Source: Ceratopteris richardii (Eukaryota; Streptophyta; Polypodiopsida; Polypodiales; Pteridaceae). From it: 64,000 bases of DNA. The translations under genes and the position numbers were made by a program. The notes below the pieces were generated by a model. That model was not told where the DNA came from. It did no database searches and worked only from the letters and a program-made list of their open reading frames with translations. Location of the stretch: positions 193,505,583 to 193,569,582 of the forward strand of contig CM035414.1 in the NCBI GenBank assembly GCA_020310875.1, given 5' to 3'. Positions 1 through 12,039 of the stretch are shown here, piece after piece; positions within the stretch are counted from its first letter, which is position 1; each line of letters opens with the position of its first letter.

Positions 1-129
1 TTCCATTGTTTGATTAAGTCCACTCACGAAACAGAATGCTCTTGAGTGTTCCAACCCTTCCCCCCTCCACCCCAAAGTTTTTATTTGTTCAACATTAGCT
101 TTTATAGATATATTTTATGTAGTATTCCT

Positions 130-1118
130 CTGCCCGATGTGAATCAATATCCGGAAGAACTCTACAGTTAGCTTCGATGGAGAGACAGCGCCACTGGGCC
201 TACTTTCAAGAACCCTGCACAAAAGGGTGGCTCTTCAACACTTTGGTTACCCCAACACTCATGTATGGAGAAGCCATATGGGGACCAGGGTTCCGCATGA
301 GCATGGACAAAAGTGGAGAGACTACAGGTTCTCATGATTACCAAACTCATCCACAATAAACCCTCAGTACCCCATAATATCGTACGGGCAGAGCTTGTTG
401 CACCATCGATGCTAATAGAGGCACTTTTCCACACACTATGCTTACTACACAAGATCCAGGGCATGGATAGAGAGCGCACCACCTACATAGCTTTCCAGGC
501 ATCGTGTGACATGGGGTCGATGGGGGACACCTCCTCATGGTATGCACGAGATTGGCTAGCCGACCATGGGCTTGACATAGACAGACTACCACCGGTACAG
601 TATGACTCCCATGCCCCCTCCCCCTTACTCACTCTCCCACCAGGAGAGGAATAGGATCATATGTCAGGAGATATGGCATACATACATACAAAGGACATGG
701 ATCAGCCCAAGAGATCCATTGCCACCGAAAATGCTCTACTACTGTGAGCATTTCCTACAGATATTTGATTAGGGCTTCATTGAGGCCCCATGTTACATGC
801 AGACATACCTACCACACCACCTCCGTGTCGTCATTGTGCAGCTCCAAGTTTCATCACATGAGCTCGAGATCGAGAGAGGTCAGGCCAAAGGAGTCCCCCG
901 AGAGGAGAGGTGGTGCCCAATATGCGATACAAAGATAGAGAGTGATTAGCACTTGATTACGAGATGCTAAGCATACTTAGATCTATGAGCACAATTGCAT
1001 ATCGAGGAGTCACTCGAGTTGTGCATGACCACAAGAGACCAGGGGAGGATGGGTCGCTTCATCACGGCAGCATATGAGAGACGAGAGGAGATTCTACAGC
1101 GCACACATCAGACATAGA
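130..1118 (+). mobile_element. LINE remnant: 3' part of the reverse-transcriptase ORF with C-terminal zinc finger
   Basis: The plus strand reads in three successive frames like the C-terminal third of a plant LINE ORF2. Around 230-300 is the end of the reverse-transcriptase thumb ('LFNTLVTPTLMYGEAIWG'). From 313 to 654 is a post-RT region ('VRAELVAPSMLIEALFHT', 'GLDIDRLPPVQYD'). At about 914-967 is a Cys-Cys-His-Cys finger of the type CPIC...HLITRC that ends many LINE proteins. The frame changes near 310 and again between 654 and 900, and in-frame stops lie in the finger region, so it is dead. The endonuclease and the RT active site are absent from the window, as expected of a 5'-truncated copy or one running off the left edge. 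No clear poly-A tail or target duplication was found. The LINE call rests on motif order only; the clade is not resolved. Confidence 0.6.
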
Positions 1119-2806
1119 CGGGCACCCGATAAATGATTACTCATTTCTTTCGGCGACTTGAGCCACATCAGACAGAGCAACCTTCCAAAGGCGTAGGGCT
1201 CACACTCGAGCAGGCAGCAACATAGAGAGTGTAATGCAGACCACGTACCATTGGGCATGGATGACCACGATTGCATAAGGAGGACATCTCCCGCGTAAGG
1301 ATAGCCCACGACCACATGATGGAGAAGAGGTGCACCACCACCGCTTGGATCGCCCTCTTGCAGGAGGTACTGAGTCCACTGTCGATGTACCACATACTCT
1401 ACCCTCCACCATAGTTGTACATGGTTTTGCCTTTTGGTAGACGTTAATATGACTTTCTTTCTTACTTCTCTCTCACAAAAAGAAACAAATTTATATGTCC
1501 GGAACATGAACCGTACCCAAAAATTCGTACGGTACATTGATACGTATTGTGTATCAATCCCAAAAGAAAACATGACTTGACCCTACTATGGTGTGGAAAT
1601 TTTCAACTTCAATAAGCTTATCAGCTAGAATATACAAGATGACGTTGTATTGCATGTCATACAAGATATTTTGCTACATCTATATATCAATAGCACATTC
1701 TAAATTGGTATCTACCCATTTATCAAGTGCTCCCACAAGGTATATTAACAAAAAAGCTTCATTACTAGCATCATACGTCATAACTACTCAAAATTTGCAT
1801 TGAATATAGATGTTTAATTGCCTAGACCTTACCTTTATTCTATGTTAGTCAACAAGAAAGAAAACATAGAATGTCATAGCCCATGTGTAAAACCCATATA
1901 TCCAATGATAGATGTACCATTGCTCCAAAATGTTCAACATCTTTAAGCTATGTCTTCAAATACATATGGATAGGTTTCACTATTTTCCAACGTCTCTTTT
2001 TAAGCTTGAACATAAATGATTAAGTAGTCCAGTGTAAATGATATATGGAGACATGAATATGGACACAAAAGAGAACATGCAATAAAGGAGAAACAAGAAG
2101 TTCGATTAACATCTTACCGCCATTGATACTCAACCCTATGAATATGCCCTTTCAATGGAGATATATAAATTTTTACGAAGTTTAGATACAATGTACATTC
2201 GAACTCCCTTCAATCACTATGTTCTACCAAAAAAGGCCTAAAAACTACCTCATTCTTTGCCAGACCGGGGCATATCAAGAATGAGCAAACATGATTAGAA
2301 CGAACTAAAATTATATATTTCTTGTTAAGTATTCTCTGTGTATGTGTATATGGTTCATGTTTCTGCCTCTTACTACTCCAAAATTCTTATCTTCATGAAA
2401 TCACTTAATCAATGGGAGGAGTGGTGATGACCCTTTTGATAATCTTTTACATTAATAATTATACCATTAATAATGATAATAATAATAATAAGGCTCTCTA
2501 GATTTGAAGGCTTGTAATCTTTAGGTCATATGTTTCTATTTTTGTTTTTTCAAAAGAAAAAAAGCCTGTAAGCGTACTTATCTACAATATTGGGACAACA
2601 TTTCTTGCAATCTTACTCGATGGACAAATGGAATGATTTCATCCCAACTAAAATCATCTCTACAAGACAAGATATGAGTCAAGATAGATAGTAATATACA
2701 ATCTCTTCACTTCTTCCTTCAAAGAATTGTATTCTTTATTGAATATATGCAAAAAAGTACTATGGCTTTTATTTTTAGAGTTACTAACGAAAATGTCCAC
2801 TTCATC
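1119..2806. other. No gene recognised; AT-rich with a small AAT microsatellite
   Basis: I see no conserved coding motif here on either strand. Open frames are short and of biased, non-protein-like composition. A simple repeat of TAA/AAT units lies at about 2468-2491. The first 300 bases may be 3' flank of the LINE remnant, but nothing proves it. Confidence 0.5.
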
Positions 2807-2946
2807 TGTCAGGAATTAAACTCACAAGCTCCCGGCTAGGAGTATGATGGGCTAGCCACTTGCCCCAAAATCCATGGTTGAGTATTACTTTCTAATCTTC
2901 TCTCTTAAGGTGTGGTTCATTCACCTCCTACTAGGATTATGTGACA
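2807..2946 (-). repeat. TRIM 3' LTR
   Basis: Downstream LTR of the minus-strand TRIM; about 82% identical to 3202-3340 and bordered by the polypurine tract at its right. Confidence 0.75.
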
Positions 2947-3201
2947 TTTTTTCCCCTTTAGATTGAGCATAGTCCTCAATATTCACTTGTGAGCCTTCTA
3001 TGTAACTTGATAGGCCCCTTCCCAAGGTTGAGTGGCTCCATTAGCCCCATCCAACCACCCACTGGTTTCCAATTACACTTGTGCCTTCATTTATAGCCAA
3101 TTTCAAACTCATCCAATGGTTTGCGCTTTCCCAAGCTACCCACTTTTAAGGCTTCATACCTCTGTGTTGCCCTATTTCCTCAAACTAGGCTTTGATACCA
3201 A

Positions 3202-3340
3202 TGTTGGAAATTGAACTCACAACCTCCAAGTTAGGAGTATGATGGGCTAACCATGTGCCTCAAAAACCATGGTTGAGGATTACTTCATAACCTACATCTT
3301 AAGGTGTGGTTCGTCCACCTCCTGGTAGGATAAGGTGACA
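3202..3340 (-). repeat. TRIM 5' LTR
   Basis: Upstream LTR of the minus-strand TRIM, TGTCAC...CCAACA, directly followed on the minus strand by the Met-tRNA-like PBS at 3189-3200. Confidence 0.75.
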
Positions 3341-3562
3341 TTATCATTGGATTCAATGGCATCATCAAATATTTGATAGAGTTTTTCTATCCTTTTTAAC
3401 TCGAGGAAAATAATGTATTTCTTAGCATAAAAAGGGTGTCACTTGTACATAAAAACATGTGTTGGATTTGGGGAGTGGGGAACACACACAACTCATACAA
3501 TGGAGAAGATACTTAAGAGCACAACTCACTAACTCTTTTCTAAACATAAGAAAGAATGATGT

Positions 3563-3822
3563 TCAGAGTTCATGTCCCATAGGTGGGTTGGTTTGGCATT
3601 ACTCTTTTGAGGCGGAGGTCTTGTGTTCAACCCCCCGGTTGGACATGTAATGGCTTTGGCCAGTCTAAAATAGTTGTAATAAGTTGTAGCATTGTCTAAC
3701 CCCTGTTTGGTGGGATACAAGGGAGTCCCGCAGGTACTATGCCCATTTACTTGTACAATTGTTCTTTCAAAGTTAAAGCTTGGGGGAGTAGGTGCTCACT
3801 GAACCTCCTTTAAAAAAAAAAG
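3563..3822 (+). mobile_element. tRNA-derived SINE with target duplication
   Basis: About 260 bp bounded by the 9 bp direct repeat GAATGATGT (3554-3562 and 3823-3831). It carries an A-box-like TAGGTGGGTTGG (3580-3591, 9 of 12 matches to a tRNA A box) and a B-box-like TGTTCAACCCC (about 3624-3634). Their spacing suits an internal RNA polymerase III promoter. It ends in a run of A residues (3812-3821) just before the second duplication. It has no coding capacity. The intact target duplication and poly-A tail suggest a fairly recent LINE-assisted insertion. The source tRNA was not identified. Confidence 0.75.
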
Positions 3823-4329
3823 GAATGATGTCTAGAGGAGTGGGATAGGGCCATATAGATGGTAGACCATTATTTACTTATATTTTTTAATTATAGAGAT
3901 TATCTAAAAGCCAAAATCGTTTGGGGTTAAAAAAATAGGTTTTTTGAAATAAGGATTTCAAGCAGGAATTTAGATGAAATGATCTTAAGGCATTCGGTGA
4001 AGAAATCGAATATGCCCAAATATATGAAGATAATACTCGTAGTTATACCCAATCCTATGGATAAAGAAACTAAAGCATCCAACACCATGAAATTTAAAAG
4101 CAAGCATCTATTGGAAAAAAACTCTTAGCCAATAAACAATGACTTAGATGACCTAAAATTATGGTTATTAGTGAAGTTTTTTATAAAATTAAGAAAGATA
4201 GCTTACGTTCTAGGCATCTTTCACCTGACTACGCCCCAAGTAATTTTGTTCAGAGAAATGGGGAGTAAGCAAAAATTGGTGCATCAATCGATAAAGCAAA
4301 TAAAGGAGTACATAATTATTTGTTTGTTA
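3823..4329. other. No gene recognised
   Basis: AT-rich sequence without recognisable coding motifs, repeats or termini. Confidence 0.4.
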
Positions 4330-4640
4330 TGCTTTCTCATGAGTATAGATTGGAGGGAACCAATTATCCACATTCTGGGTGTACATGATGAAATACGTAC
4401 TTGTTGCGAAAAATCTATGGTTGTATGCATGTGATGATAAGCAGAGACCACCAAATGGTTCCCCTTATGCTTCTTCTTCTCAAGTAGGTGGTATTGGTGA
4501 TTATGGCCATGTATCTATTGTTGAAGAAGTGCATTCGATGCAATAACAACTCCATTAATATGCATGTGATGGCCAAGCATTGGCTTTGATACCTATCTTA
4601 TGTAGATGAAAAGTCATACCACACACTGGCTATAGGAGCA
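4330..4640 (+). mobile_element. Ty1/copia gag remnant (N-terminal part)
   Basis: Translated fragments match the start of copia gag: 'LEGTNYP' for the usual L-D-G-T-N-Y-P, then a segment corresponding to 'VAKNLWLYACDDKQRPPNG'. The same sequence family recurs on the opposite strand near 57 kb. It is broken and has neither LTR nor pol attached. Confidence 0.6.
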
Positions 4641-5279
4641 GCCCTTCAAAGTTCCATAGTTTCTTCTTTGAGTACACCATTTTTGCCATAAGTTCCATAG
4701 TTTCTTCTTTACATTGTGACACATGGTGAACTTTATGCACCAACTCTCCTCTAATATTCGTTTTAGGGTTATAGCATTTAATGCATGAGCATTCCATTGA
4801 TATCGTACGTGTGTTGTTTCCACGTTTAGATTTGGATTTTTCTTTTGTAATTTATTGTATGTATTAAACATAATAAGAAAAAAAGTAAGTTCTATTTCAC
4901 TATGCTCATTTTTACAAGGAAATATTGTAAATAAGTTTAAAGATTTAATGTCTAAATACATGAGCTTTTTTTCATATTAATATATCGAGCAACTTATTAA
5001 TAGTAAGAGGAAAGATCGACCATGCCATTGACTTGGTTATGAATATTAAACCATGTGCATCCCTGTATGTAAATTTATTCAAGCTCAACATAGAAAAAAT
5101 AGCAAAACAAAATAAATTAGGCCAAGTCATTCCTTGTGGGTAGTGCTAATCCTCCAAATTCATAAAAAAGATAGCCCCATGTAGCCTTATATTGATTATA
5201 GTGCCTAAGGTGAAAGACCTATGTTAGAGTTAGCCATTTTAGCCTCCAAGAAGTTCGGATGTGTGCGATATCTCATACA
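4641..5279. other. No gene recognised; short direct duplication
   Basis: Non-coding AT-rich DNA. The phrase AGTTCCATAGTTTCTTCTTT occurs twice about 35 bp apart (around 4652 and 4690). Nothing else stands out. Confidence 0.4.
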
Positions 5280-5561
5280 TGGACACTTTTTACCTTGGCT
5301 GACAAAGGTTTTTTCCCTTGTGTGAATGCACTTATATGTTTAATGATTTCAGCATTGGGATTAGAGTAAAAGTATTCTTATTCTTGTACTTACTAATTCT
5401 CTTATCATTGTACAATACAATTCCAACACATGTGTGTTCTCTTCTTGCTCAAATCATTGTACAATACAATTCCAACACATGTGTGTTCTCTGACTTGTGT
5501 GCTTTTGTGTGTGTGTGTATATGTGTGAGCTTCTCTCTCAATCTTATAATGATATCAAAGC
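5280..5561 (+). mobile_element. Copia LTR tail with degenerate PBS
   Basis: A T/G-rich stretch ends shortly before TGATATCAAAGC (5550-5561), which matches the initiator-Met PBS TGGTATCAGAGC at 10 of 12 bases. That places the end of a plus-strand LTR just upstream. A 39 bp direct repeat (5404-5442 and 5453-5491) lies inside. The LTR start was not found, so this is a relic of a 5' LTR. Whether it ever belonged to the gag piece at 4.3 kb is unclear; gag lies on the wrong side of it. Confidence 0.5.
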
Positions 5562-6089
5562 ATATCGAACTTCCTCTCAATTTTGTTATAGTCTAAATGG
5601 CTTCTCGAGCATAGCATTACGTGATTCGACACCCAACAAGTATTTCCACTAGGCATCTTAGATTTTTACCCCCTTTCAAATCCAATCATACAATCAAAAT
5701 CGCCAACAAGTTACAAATTGTGGGGTGCATTTTAGCTTGCATTTTTACTTCACAAACTCTTTTTTACATAGGTTACAAGTTTCACGATTAAAAATCATTA
5801 TTTTAGGTCTTTTTTTCTTCGAGGTATTAGGAAATTGTGGCATTAAGGAATTTCTACTTTGTGGAAAGTACATGTTTTGGATATTATTACTCAAATTGTA
5901 GCAGATAGTTTAAGTAATTACAAACATCGTGGTTTCAAGTCATATTGCAATCATTGTGGTGATTCCGATACACAATCTCTTTGTATAAAAGAGCAGTAGG
6001 CATGTCTAGGAACACCAATGACTTGTTTGTTATGTTGGAACTGTGGTAGGCCCAATAAATGTATTACAGGTTTGATCCAAGATCTTCCC
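5562..6089. other. No gene recognised, probably decayed copia interior
   Basis: Follows the PBS relic and may be its former interior. I see only weak Cys/His-rich reading near 5950-6000 and no convincing domain. Confidence 0.35.
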
Positions 6090-9000
6090 AACACTTGACC
6101 TTATAACATTAACTAAATGTATGGTCATGTATTACATAGATAGATCAAGCATCCAACTATTTAACTATACAAAATAGCATCAAAAGATTTTGAATATGCA
6201 TCTTCATGCAATGACACATTAACATCCATAGGTGTCTGCACAAGTTTACAATTTGTCATTTCAAACCTATCTAAAAGTTTCTCAATGTATTTCTTTTGCG
6301 TCATATAGATACTATCATTCCTGAATTTGAACTCAACGCCTAAGTAGTAGAGCAAAATCCCAAGGTCATTAACATCAAATGTTTTCTTAAGCTGTGACTT
6401 AAAGAACTGAAGGTCTGAATCCTTTTGACTTGTCATGATCATGTCATCCACATAGATAATGATTATAATCAAGACATCTGACTCTACTTTGATATAGAGT
6501 GCAGGAGATGCATCTGAGTTTTCAAAGCTGATGGATAATAGGTACAAATGTATCTTTTCCTATCAAGCTCATGGTGACTACTTCAAACCATAAAGTGCTT
6601 TGATAAGTTAGCATACTAAGTGTTCTTTACGTGTCTCTTCAAAACCGTCTGACTACTAAATGTAGACATCTTCATGTAGATCACCATTTAGAAAATTTGT
6701 CTTGATATCTAACTAGTCTACATTTCAACTTAAATATGTAGGAATTGAACATACTATTCTAATTATGATCATTCTAGAAGTAGGTGCAAATGTTTCATCA
6801 TAGTCAATTCCTCTGTTTTGTGCATAAACTTTTACTACAAGTGTAGCTTTATACCTTTCCGTAGTACCATCTTCTTTTCTTTTGATCTTTAAGATCCACT
6901 TGACACCAATTGCTTTCTTACCTTTTAGTAAGTCACATAGCTTTCATGTTTGATCCTTATGTATAGAATCATTTTCATCTTGCATTGCTTTCTTCCAAAC
7001 AGGACTCTTTAATGCATCTTTGACACTAGGAGGTTCATCTTCGACTAAAGTTAGTGCAAGAATATTGTTGATATCAAAGTGCTCTGCATAATTTACTTGA
7101 TTTGTTTGATCTTTCTTACTTTTGGCTCTTCCTTTAAATGGCTTAATCCCACTATCTTGTAGGGTGTTTACATACCATTTTGGAAGTTCCTAGAGTACTA
7201 GTAAAAGTTTCGGTTCATCTACAACTCTTTCTTTAGGTGTTCTAGAGGTTTCTCCAACTTCATAAGTTGGTATATCAAGAGCTAATGATGAGATTAGGGA
7301 AGATGGTGCTATAGATAGTGGTGTTGTAGGTGCAAGAACTTTCTCTTTACCTTTATCAATTGTAACCTTGGGGTTCGAGAAGGTTGCTCACCCCTTATAG
7401 GGATACATTTAAGCATCCAAATTTGTATTGGAAAATGCATAATCATATGACTTTATGAATTTTGGAATATCTGCATGTCTATTTTAAATATGACTTTATG
7501 CAATGTAAGCACTACGTGAGAGAGGACATCACCTGACTCTAGTATGTAGAACTTGTATCCTTTACTTTCAATTGCATAGACAATGAATACTATCTTGATT
7601 TCTTTGACATCTAGCTTATCATGATGCTACTTTTGAATGTGAACATAAGCTACATATCCAAAAACTTTGAAGTAGTTCACATGCATGTATATTTGAAATT
7701 GACTTTATGCAATGTAAGCATTGCATGAGAGACGAAATCGCCTGACTCTAGTACGTAGAACTTGTATCCTTTACTTTCAATAGCATAGACAATGAATACT
7801 ATTTTGATTGGTTCAACATCTAGCTTACCGTGATCCTACTTATAAATGTGAACATAGGTTAGAGATCCAAAAACTTTGAACTAGTTCACATTGGGCTTCT
7901 TCCCATAATAAGTTTCATAAGGAGTAATGACCTTTAAATCTTCTGTAGAAGATATGCTAAGAATGTGGTTTTCTATGTGTACTACATCAAACCAAAATTT
8001 AGGTGAAAGTTTCCTAGAGGACATCATACTATGCATCATTTCAACAAGTGTCCTATTTTTCCTCTCTATGACACCATTTTGGTTTGGAGAATAAGCAATA
8101 CTTAGCTGATAAGAGATTTCTTTGTCCTCCAAAAAAAGATGAAGTCTTTTGAAAAATACCCTCCTCCTCTATTACTTCTCAAAAATATAGATTTTATAGT
8201 GTCTTTCATTCTCAACCATAGCTAAGAACTTCTTACATTTTGCGAGTACTTTTAACTTTGCTTTAAGACAAAAAATAAATGAATGTCTAGAGAAAATCTA
8301 TTGATTTAACAAAATATATGAATCCTTGAATATAATATGCCCTCATATGTCCATTCACATCTAAATGTATGATCTCTAATTTCCTAATTGTTGTGATGTA
8401 TCCATGCTTCTTGAAAGGTAGCTTGTGTAGCTTTCATTTAAGACATCCTTCAAATGCTTCTACATCATCTGATTAAGCAAAAGTGTGAAGGCTCTGCACC
8501 ATACCTTGGTCTTTAATGTGCTTGAGAGCTATGCAACTTATAGGTCCAAATCTAGCATGTCATAACTTCATGTTTTCCTTAGACAGAGATAACCTGGCAA
8601 CATTAGCATGACTAATTTTGGATAATACAAACATTCCACTTTTTTTTTTCTCCTTGCAAAAGGCACTGCTCGTTGTTGGGAGTGAGGATGCGGCATGACT
8701 CTTTCTTGAATATGACCTTGTAACCATCTGACAAGAAAATAGAGATGGATATGAAATTCTTCTTCATTTTCGGTACATATAAAACATTTGAAATAGTGAA
8801 GTTTCCTCCTGCACTAGATTTTAAGCTACTTCTCCAACACCTACAACATCCAAATCATGACCATCTGCTATGGTCACCCTTCTGCCTATTGAGATAGTAA
8901 CGATAGAAAACACCTTCTTGCAACATGGCATATGCTTAGTAGTACCAAAATCAAATATCCAAGGATTTTTTAGGACTACATGTAATGTTGCTTGATCAAA

Positions 9001-10061
9001 GACCGTCTCTTTAATATTGCCGCATGCATATGATTCTTCATTTGAAGACTTATGCTTTGAACTTTTTTCAACATTGTTTCCTGATGATCGTTTCTTCTCA
9101 TTAAAAATCCTTTTCTACACTTTGCAATGTAATGCCTAGGTTTCTTACAATAGTGGCATATATCCTTTCTTTGATGTGGATGTAGTAGAAGGTGCCTTCT
9201 CTTTTGGAATTGTAGGAACTAGATGTAGTTCAAGACTTTGAAGTAGAAGCCTTACTTTCCTTCTTATTATATTGACTCTCATTCTCCTTCTTTGTGGTGT
9301 TCTTCTTCATCTTCATTCCTTTAGATGACAAAAACATAACTTAATCATTCCCTTCCATAATCTTCTATTGTTCTTCATCTTGAAGTAAGAGGAACTACAA
9401 CTCATCAAATGATATTTCTCTATCTCTTGTAGAGAGAGAAAGAGAAGTAACAAATGATCTATAAGTAGATGAAGAGAATTTATGAGATTATTCACCATCT
9501 CATTATCATGAATTGTAACACCAACATTAAGTAATTAATCTGTAAAGTCTTTGAGCTTTAGAGTATGTGACCGAACTCATTCACCAACTTTCATCATTGT
9601 GTTGGTGAATTGTCTCTTGAGGTGAGCTCTCCCAATAGGGTTTCTGGTCTGATAGAGATTCTCTAATTCCGCCAAGCCTGACAAGAGGTTCTACATGACC
9701 TGCTCTTGGGAGTAATATGCCTCTTCAATCCCATATCAATAAATGAGAGTGCATGGGCATCTCTTGAGTCCCATCTAGATTGCCCTTCTAAATGTTGAAT
9801 GTGCACTTTTCTCCTTTGATCTGTGGATGAAGATGTAATGTTTGTTGGGTCTATATAGAAGCGCGAGAGGCACAAAAGAAGCAGACACAAGGAGCACAAA
9901 TGCAACAAGCCACACAGAGAAGACAAATGGATGGAATAAATTTTTCTATTGGTGATGAAAATAATTGAAGTAAGAGCTGAATAATATCCCTTATACAAAG
10001 TACCACCACATATGAGTGTATCATGTATATGGTAAACATGGGGGAAAAACTATAGCCAACA
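6090..10061 (-). mobile_element. Ty1/copia retrotransposon, minus strand, broken
   Basis: A fossil copia element read right to left. Its parts are a 5' LTR (9843-10061), gag (about 9300-9800), protease/zinc-knuckle remains (about 8500-9200), integrase (around 7880-8130, 'GVIERKNRTLVEMMHSMM', 'ITPYETYYGKKPNV') and reverse transcriptase (about 6090-6970, 'IIYVDDMIMTSQ', 'DLGILLYYLGVEF'). The order gag-PR-IN-RT defines copia. It stops inside the RNase H region, so the 3' end and 3' LTR are gone, and the sequence just after the 5' LTR is also missing. It is broken in many places (more than ten), so it is old. A pair of similar ~190 bp segments at 7490-7680 and 7690-7870 suggests an internal duplication. 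Confidence 0.85.
9843..10061 (-). repeat. 5' LTR of the minus-strand copia element
   Basis: 219 bp, TGTTGG...CCAACA on the minus strand. Part of the same LTR family occurs on the plus strand at 57,633, sharing a stretch with ACCATATACATGATACA. A second copy in this element was not found. Confidence 0.7.
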
Positions 10062-10074
10062 CTATAGTAAAAGG

Positions 10075-10304
10075 TGTTGATATATTTAGGTAGTGATGTG
10101 TGTGAACACATTAGGACCGCTGGGGCACTTTTTTCCCTCTTTAGGAGGTTTTTTCCCGAAGCTTGTACATAGGGCTATTGCCCTAATGAGTTACTTATCT
10201 TTGTACATTCTAGTGGTAATACTTTCAGTATTGTGTGTTGTCCTCCAAGCATCTTCTTCTTCCTTGTGTTGTTCACGTGCTTCCGTAGACATGTAACTCC
10301 AAAA
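10075..10304 (+). repeat. 5' LTR of outer copia element
   Basis: 230 bp starting TGTTGATATATT. The PBS region follows at about 10307-10318 (TGGTATTAGAGT, a decayed initiator-Met site). It starts 13 bp right of the LTR of the minus-strand copia element. Confidence 0.85.
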
Positions 10305-11454
10305 ATTGGTATTAGAGTAGGTCGCCGCTTCATCTAAGGCATCATCATCACCCCTCTATTCACAATTTCATAATTGCACGAAATTTGATGAGTATACTCA
10401 AGGTGATTAGGGTATAAAAACAATTTCACTCTATGGTGCTGAAATCCTGATCTGAGCTCGTTTCACCCTCCGAATGCATTATCATAGAGCTTCTACAAGC
10501 TATTTTATCTTTTTGTGACAAAGATATATACAGGTTTCAGTTCATCGATATAAGCATCTCAAAGTCTGCTACAAGTTTAGCAGAACTCGTCCGAGTAGTT
10601 CTGTTCAATTTTTTCAAATACAGTCATTTTTCTGCATCAAGATATTTTAGTCAATAGCCATGGCTAAAAGCAATGATGTTTTTCATATGTTGGTTGTTAA
10701 GGATAAGTTGTATTGTACAAATTACCCATTGTGGGCTTATCTGATGCGTCATGTATTGGTCGCAAAAGGACTGTGGAACATTGTACAAGATGCTGAAAAA
10801 TGTCCTATTACATCTGCAAATACAAGTACTGAAGCTGATGCATATGGCATTGAAGATCATATTCTGTAGATTCTTGTTCACGTTGTAGTTCCTCTTGCAC
10901 CTACTATCGAACAAATTTGTTGGGATGGCATAGCTGCTCATGCACATGCAATGATAGCCTTGTTTATCAAATGTGCCATTATTCCTCACATTCACTCTTG
11001 CAGAACAGCTAAGGATGCTTGGGACACACTTACCACATTGTACTAGGCTAGGAATGGGGCTCGTTTTGCTTACCTCTGAAAATAATTGGAGAGTGAGCAC
11101 ATGAATGAAGATAATTTTATGGACAACTTTCTGACAAAGATCAAAGATTTGAAGGAACAATTGATTTTTGTTGATGAAGTCTTGCCTGATAGTTCACTTG
11201 TGCTGACTTTTCTAAATGGTTTTCCATATTCATATAAGAGTTTTGCTTCTACTCTTCATTTGATGATGAAAGGCAATCCAAATGCCTTAACATGTGAGGA
11301 GTTAGTCTCTGTTTTGTTGCAGGAAGATCAATCTAGGCAAAACAAGTCCATTATGCATGTTGCAGATCAAGCTTTCATGGCTAGTCAGAAGGGCAAAGGT
11401 AAATGGAGCTCTTCTAGTAATAAGCAGAAATCTGCAAATTCTGCACAAACAAAG

Positions 11455-11684
11455 TGTTGATATATTTAGGTAGTGATGTGTGTGAACACTCTAGGACCGC
11501 CGGGGCACTTTTTTCCCTCTTTAGGAGGTTTTTTTCCCCCGGCTTGTATATACGCCTATTGCCCTAATGGGCTACTTATCTTTGTACATTCTCTAGTAAT
11601 ACATTCAGTCTTGTGTGTTGTGCTCCAAGCTTCTTCCTCTTCCTTGTGCTGTTCGCGTGCTTCCGCAGACGTCTAACTCCAACA
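11455..11684 (+). repeat. 5' LTR of young copia element
   Basis: TGTTGATATA...CTCCAACA. A TATATA at 11547-11552 is the likely TATA box of the U3 promoter, with transcription expected to start some 30 bp downstream. Confidence 0.92.
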
Positions 11685-11686
11685 AT

Positions 11687-11698
11687 TGGTATCAGAGC
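11687..11698 (+). other. Primer binding site (initiator-Met tRNA)
   Basis: TGGTATCAGAGC begins 2 bp after the LTR. This is the standard plant copia PBS complementary to the 3' end of initiator methionine tRNA. Confidence 0.92.
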
Positions 11699-12039
11699 AG
11701 GTCGTTGCTTCTTCTAGGGTGCCGTCGACACTCCTCCGTTTGCAGTCTCAGATTCGCACAAAATTTGGTGAGCATACTCAGGGTGTTTCCGAGATCAAAA
11801 CAGCTTTGCTATGTGGTGCCCAAATCGCAATCTGAGCTCGTTTCGGCCTCCGAACGCACTATCGCAGTGCTTGTGCAGGCTATTTCGTCCTTTTGTGCCA
11901 AAGGTATATACCAGTTTCTGTTCGCCAGTTTAAGCGTCTCGAAGTCTGCTACAGGTCTAGCAGAACTCGTCTGGGCAGTTCTGTTCAACTTTTTGAGATA
12001 CAGTCAATTTTCTGCATCAAGGTATTTTAGTCACCGGCC

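Larger units (their letters stand above)
2807..3340 (-). mobile_element. TRIM (miniature LTR retrotransposon), 534 bp
   Basis: Two direct repeats of 140 and 139 bp (2807-2946 and 3202-3340) flank a 255 bp interior. Read on the minus strand each repeat starts TGTCAC; the right one ends CCAACA. Next to the right repeat is a PBS (minus-strand TGGTATCAAAGC, 3189-3200), the usual initiator-Met tRNA site with one change. Before the left repeat is a purine tract (AAAGGGGAAAAAA on the minus strand, about 2947-2959). Flanking pentamers TCATC (2802-2806) and TTATC (3341-3345) look like a decayed target duplication. The interior has no coding sequence, so movement would have needed enzymes from another element. 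The LTRs differ at roughly 18% of sites, so the copy is old. Confidence 0.8.
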
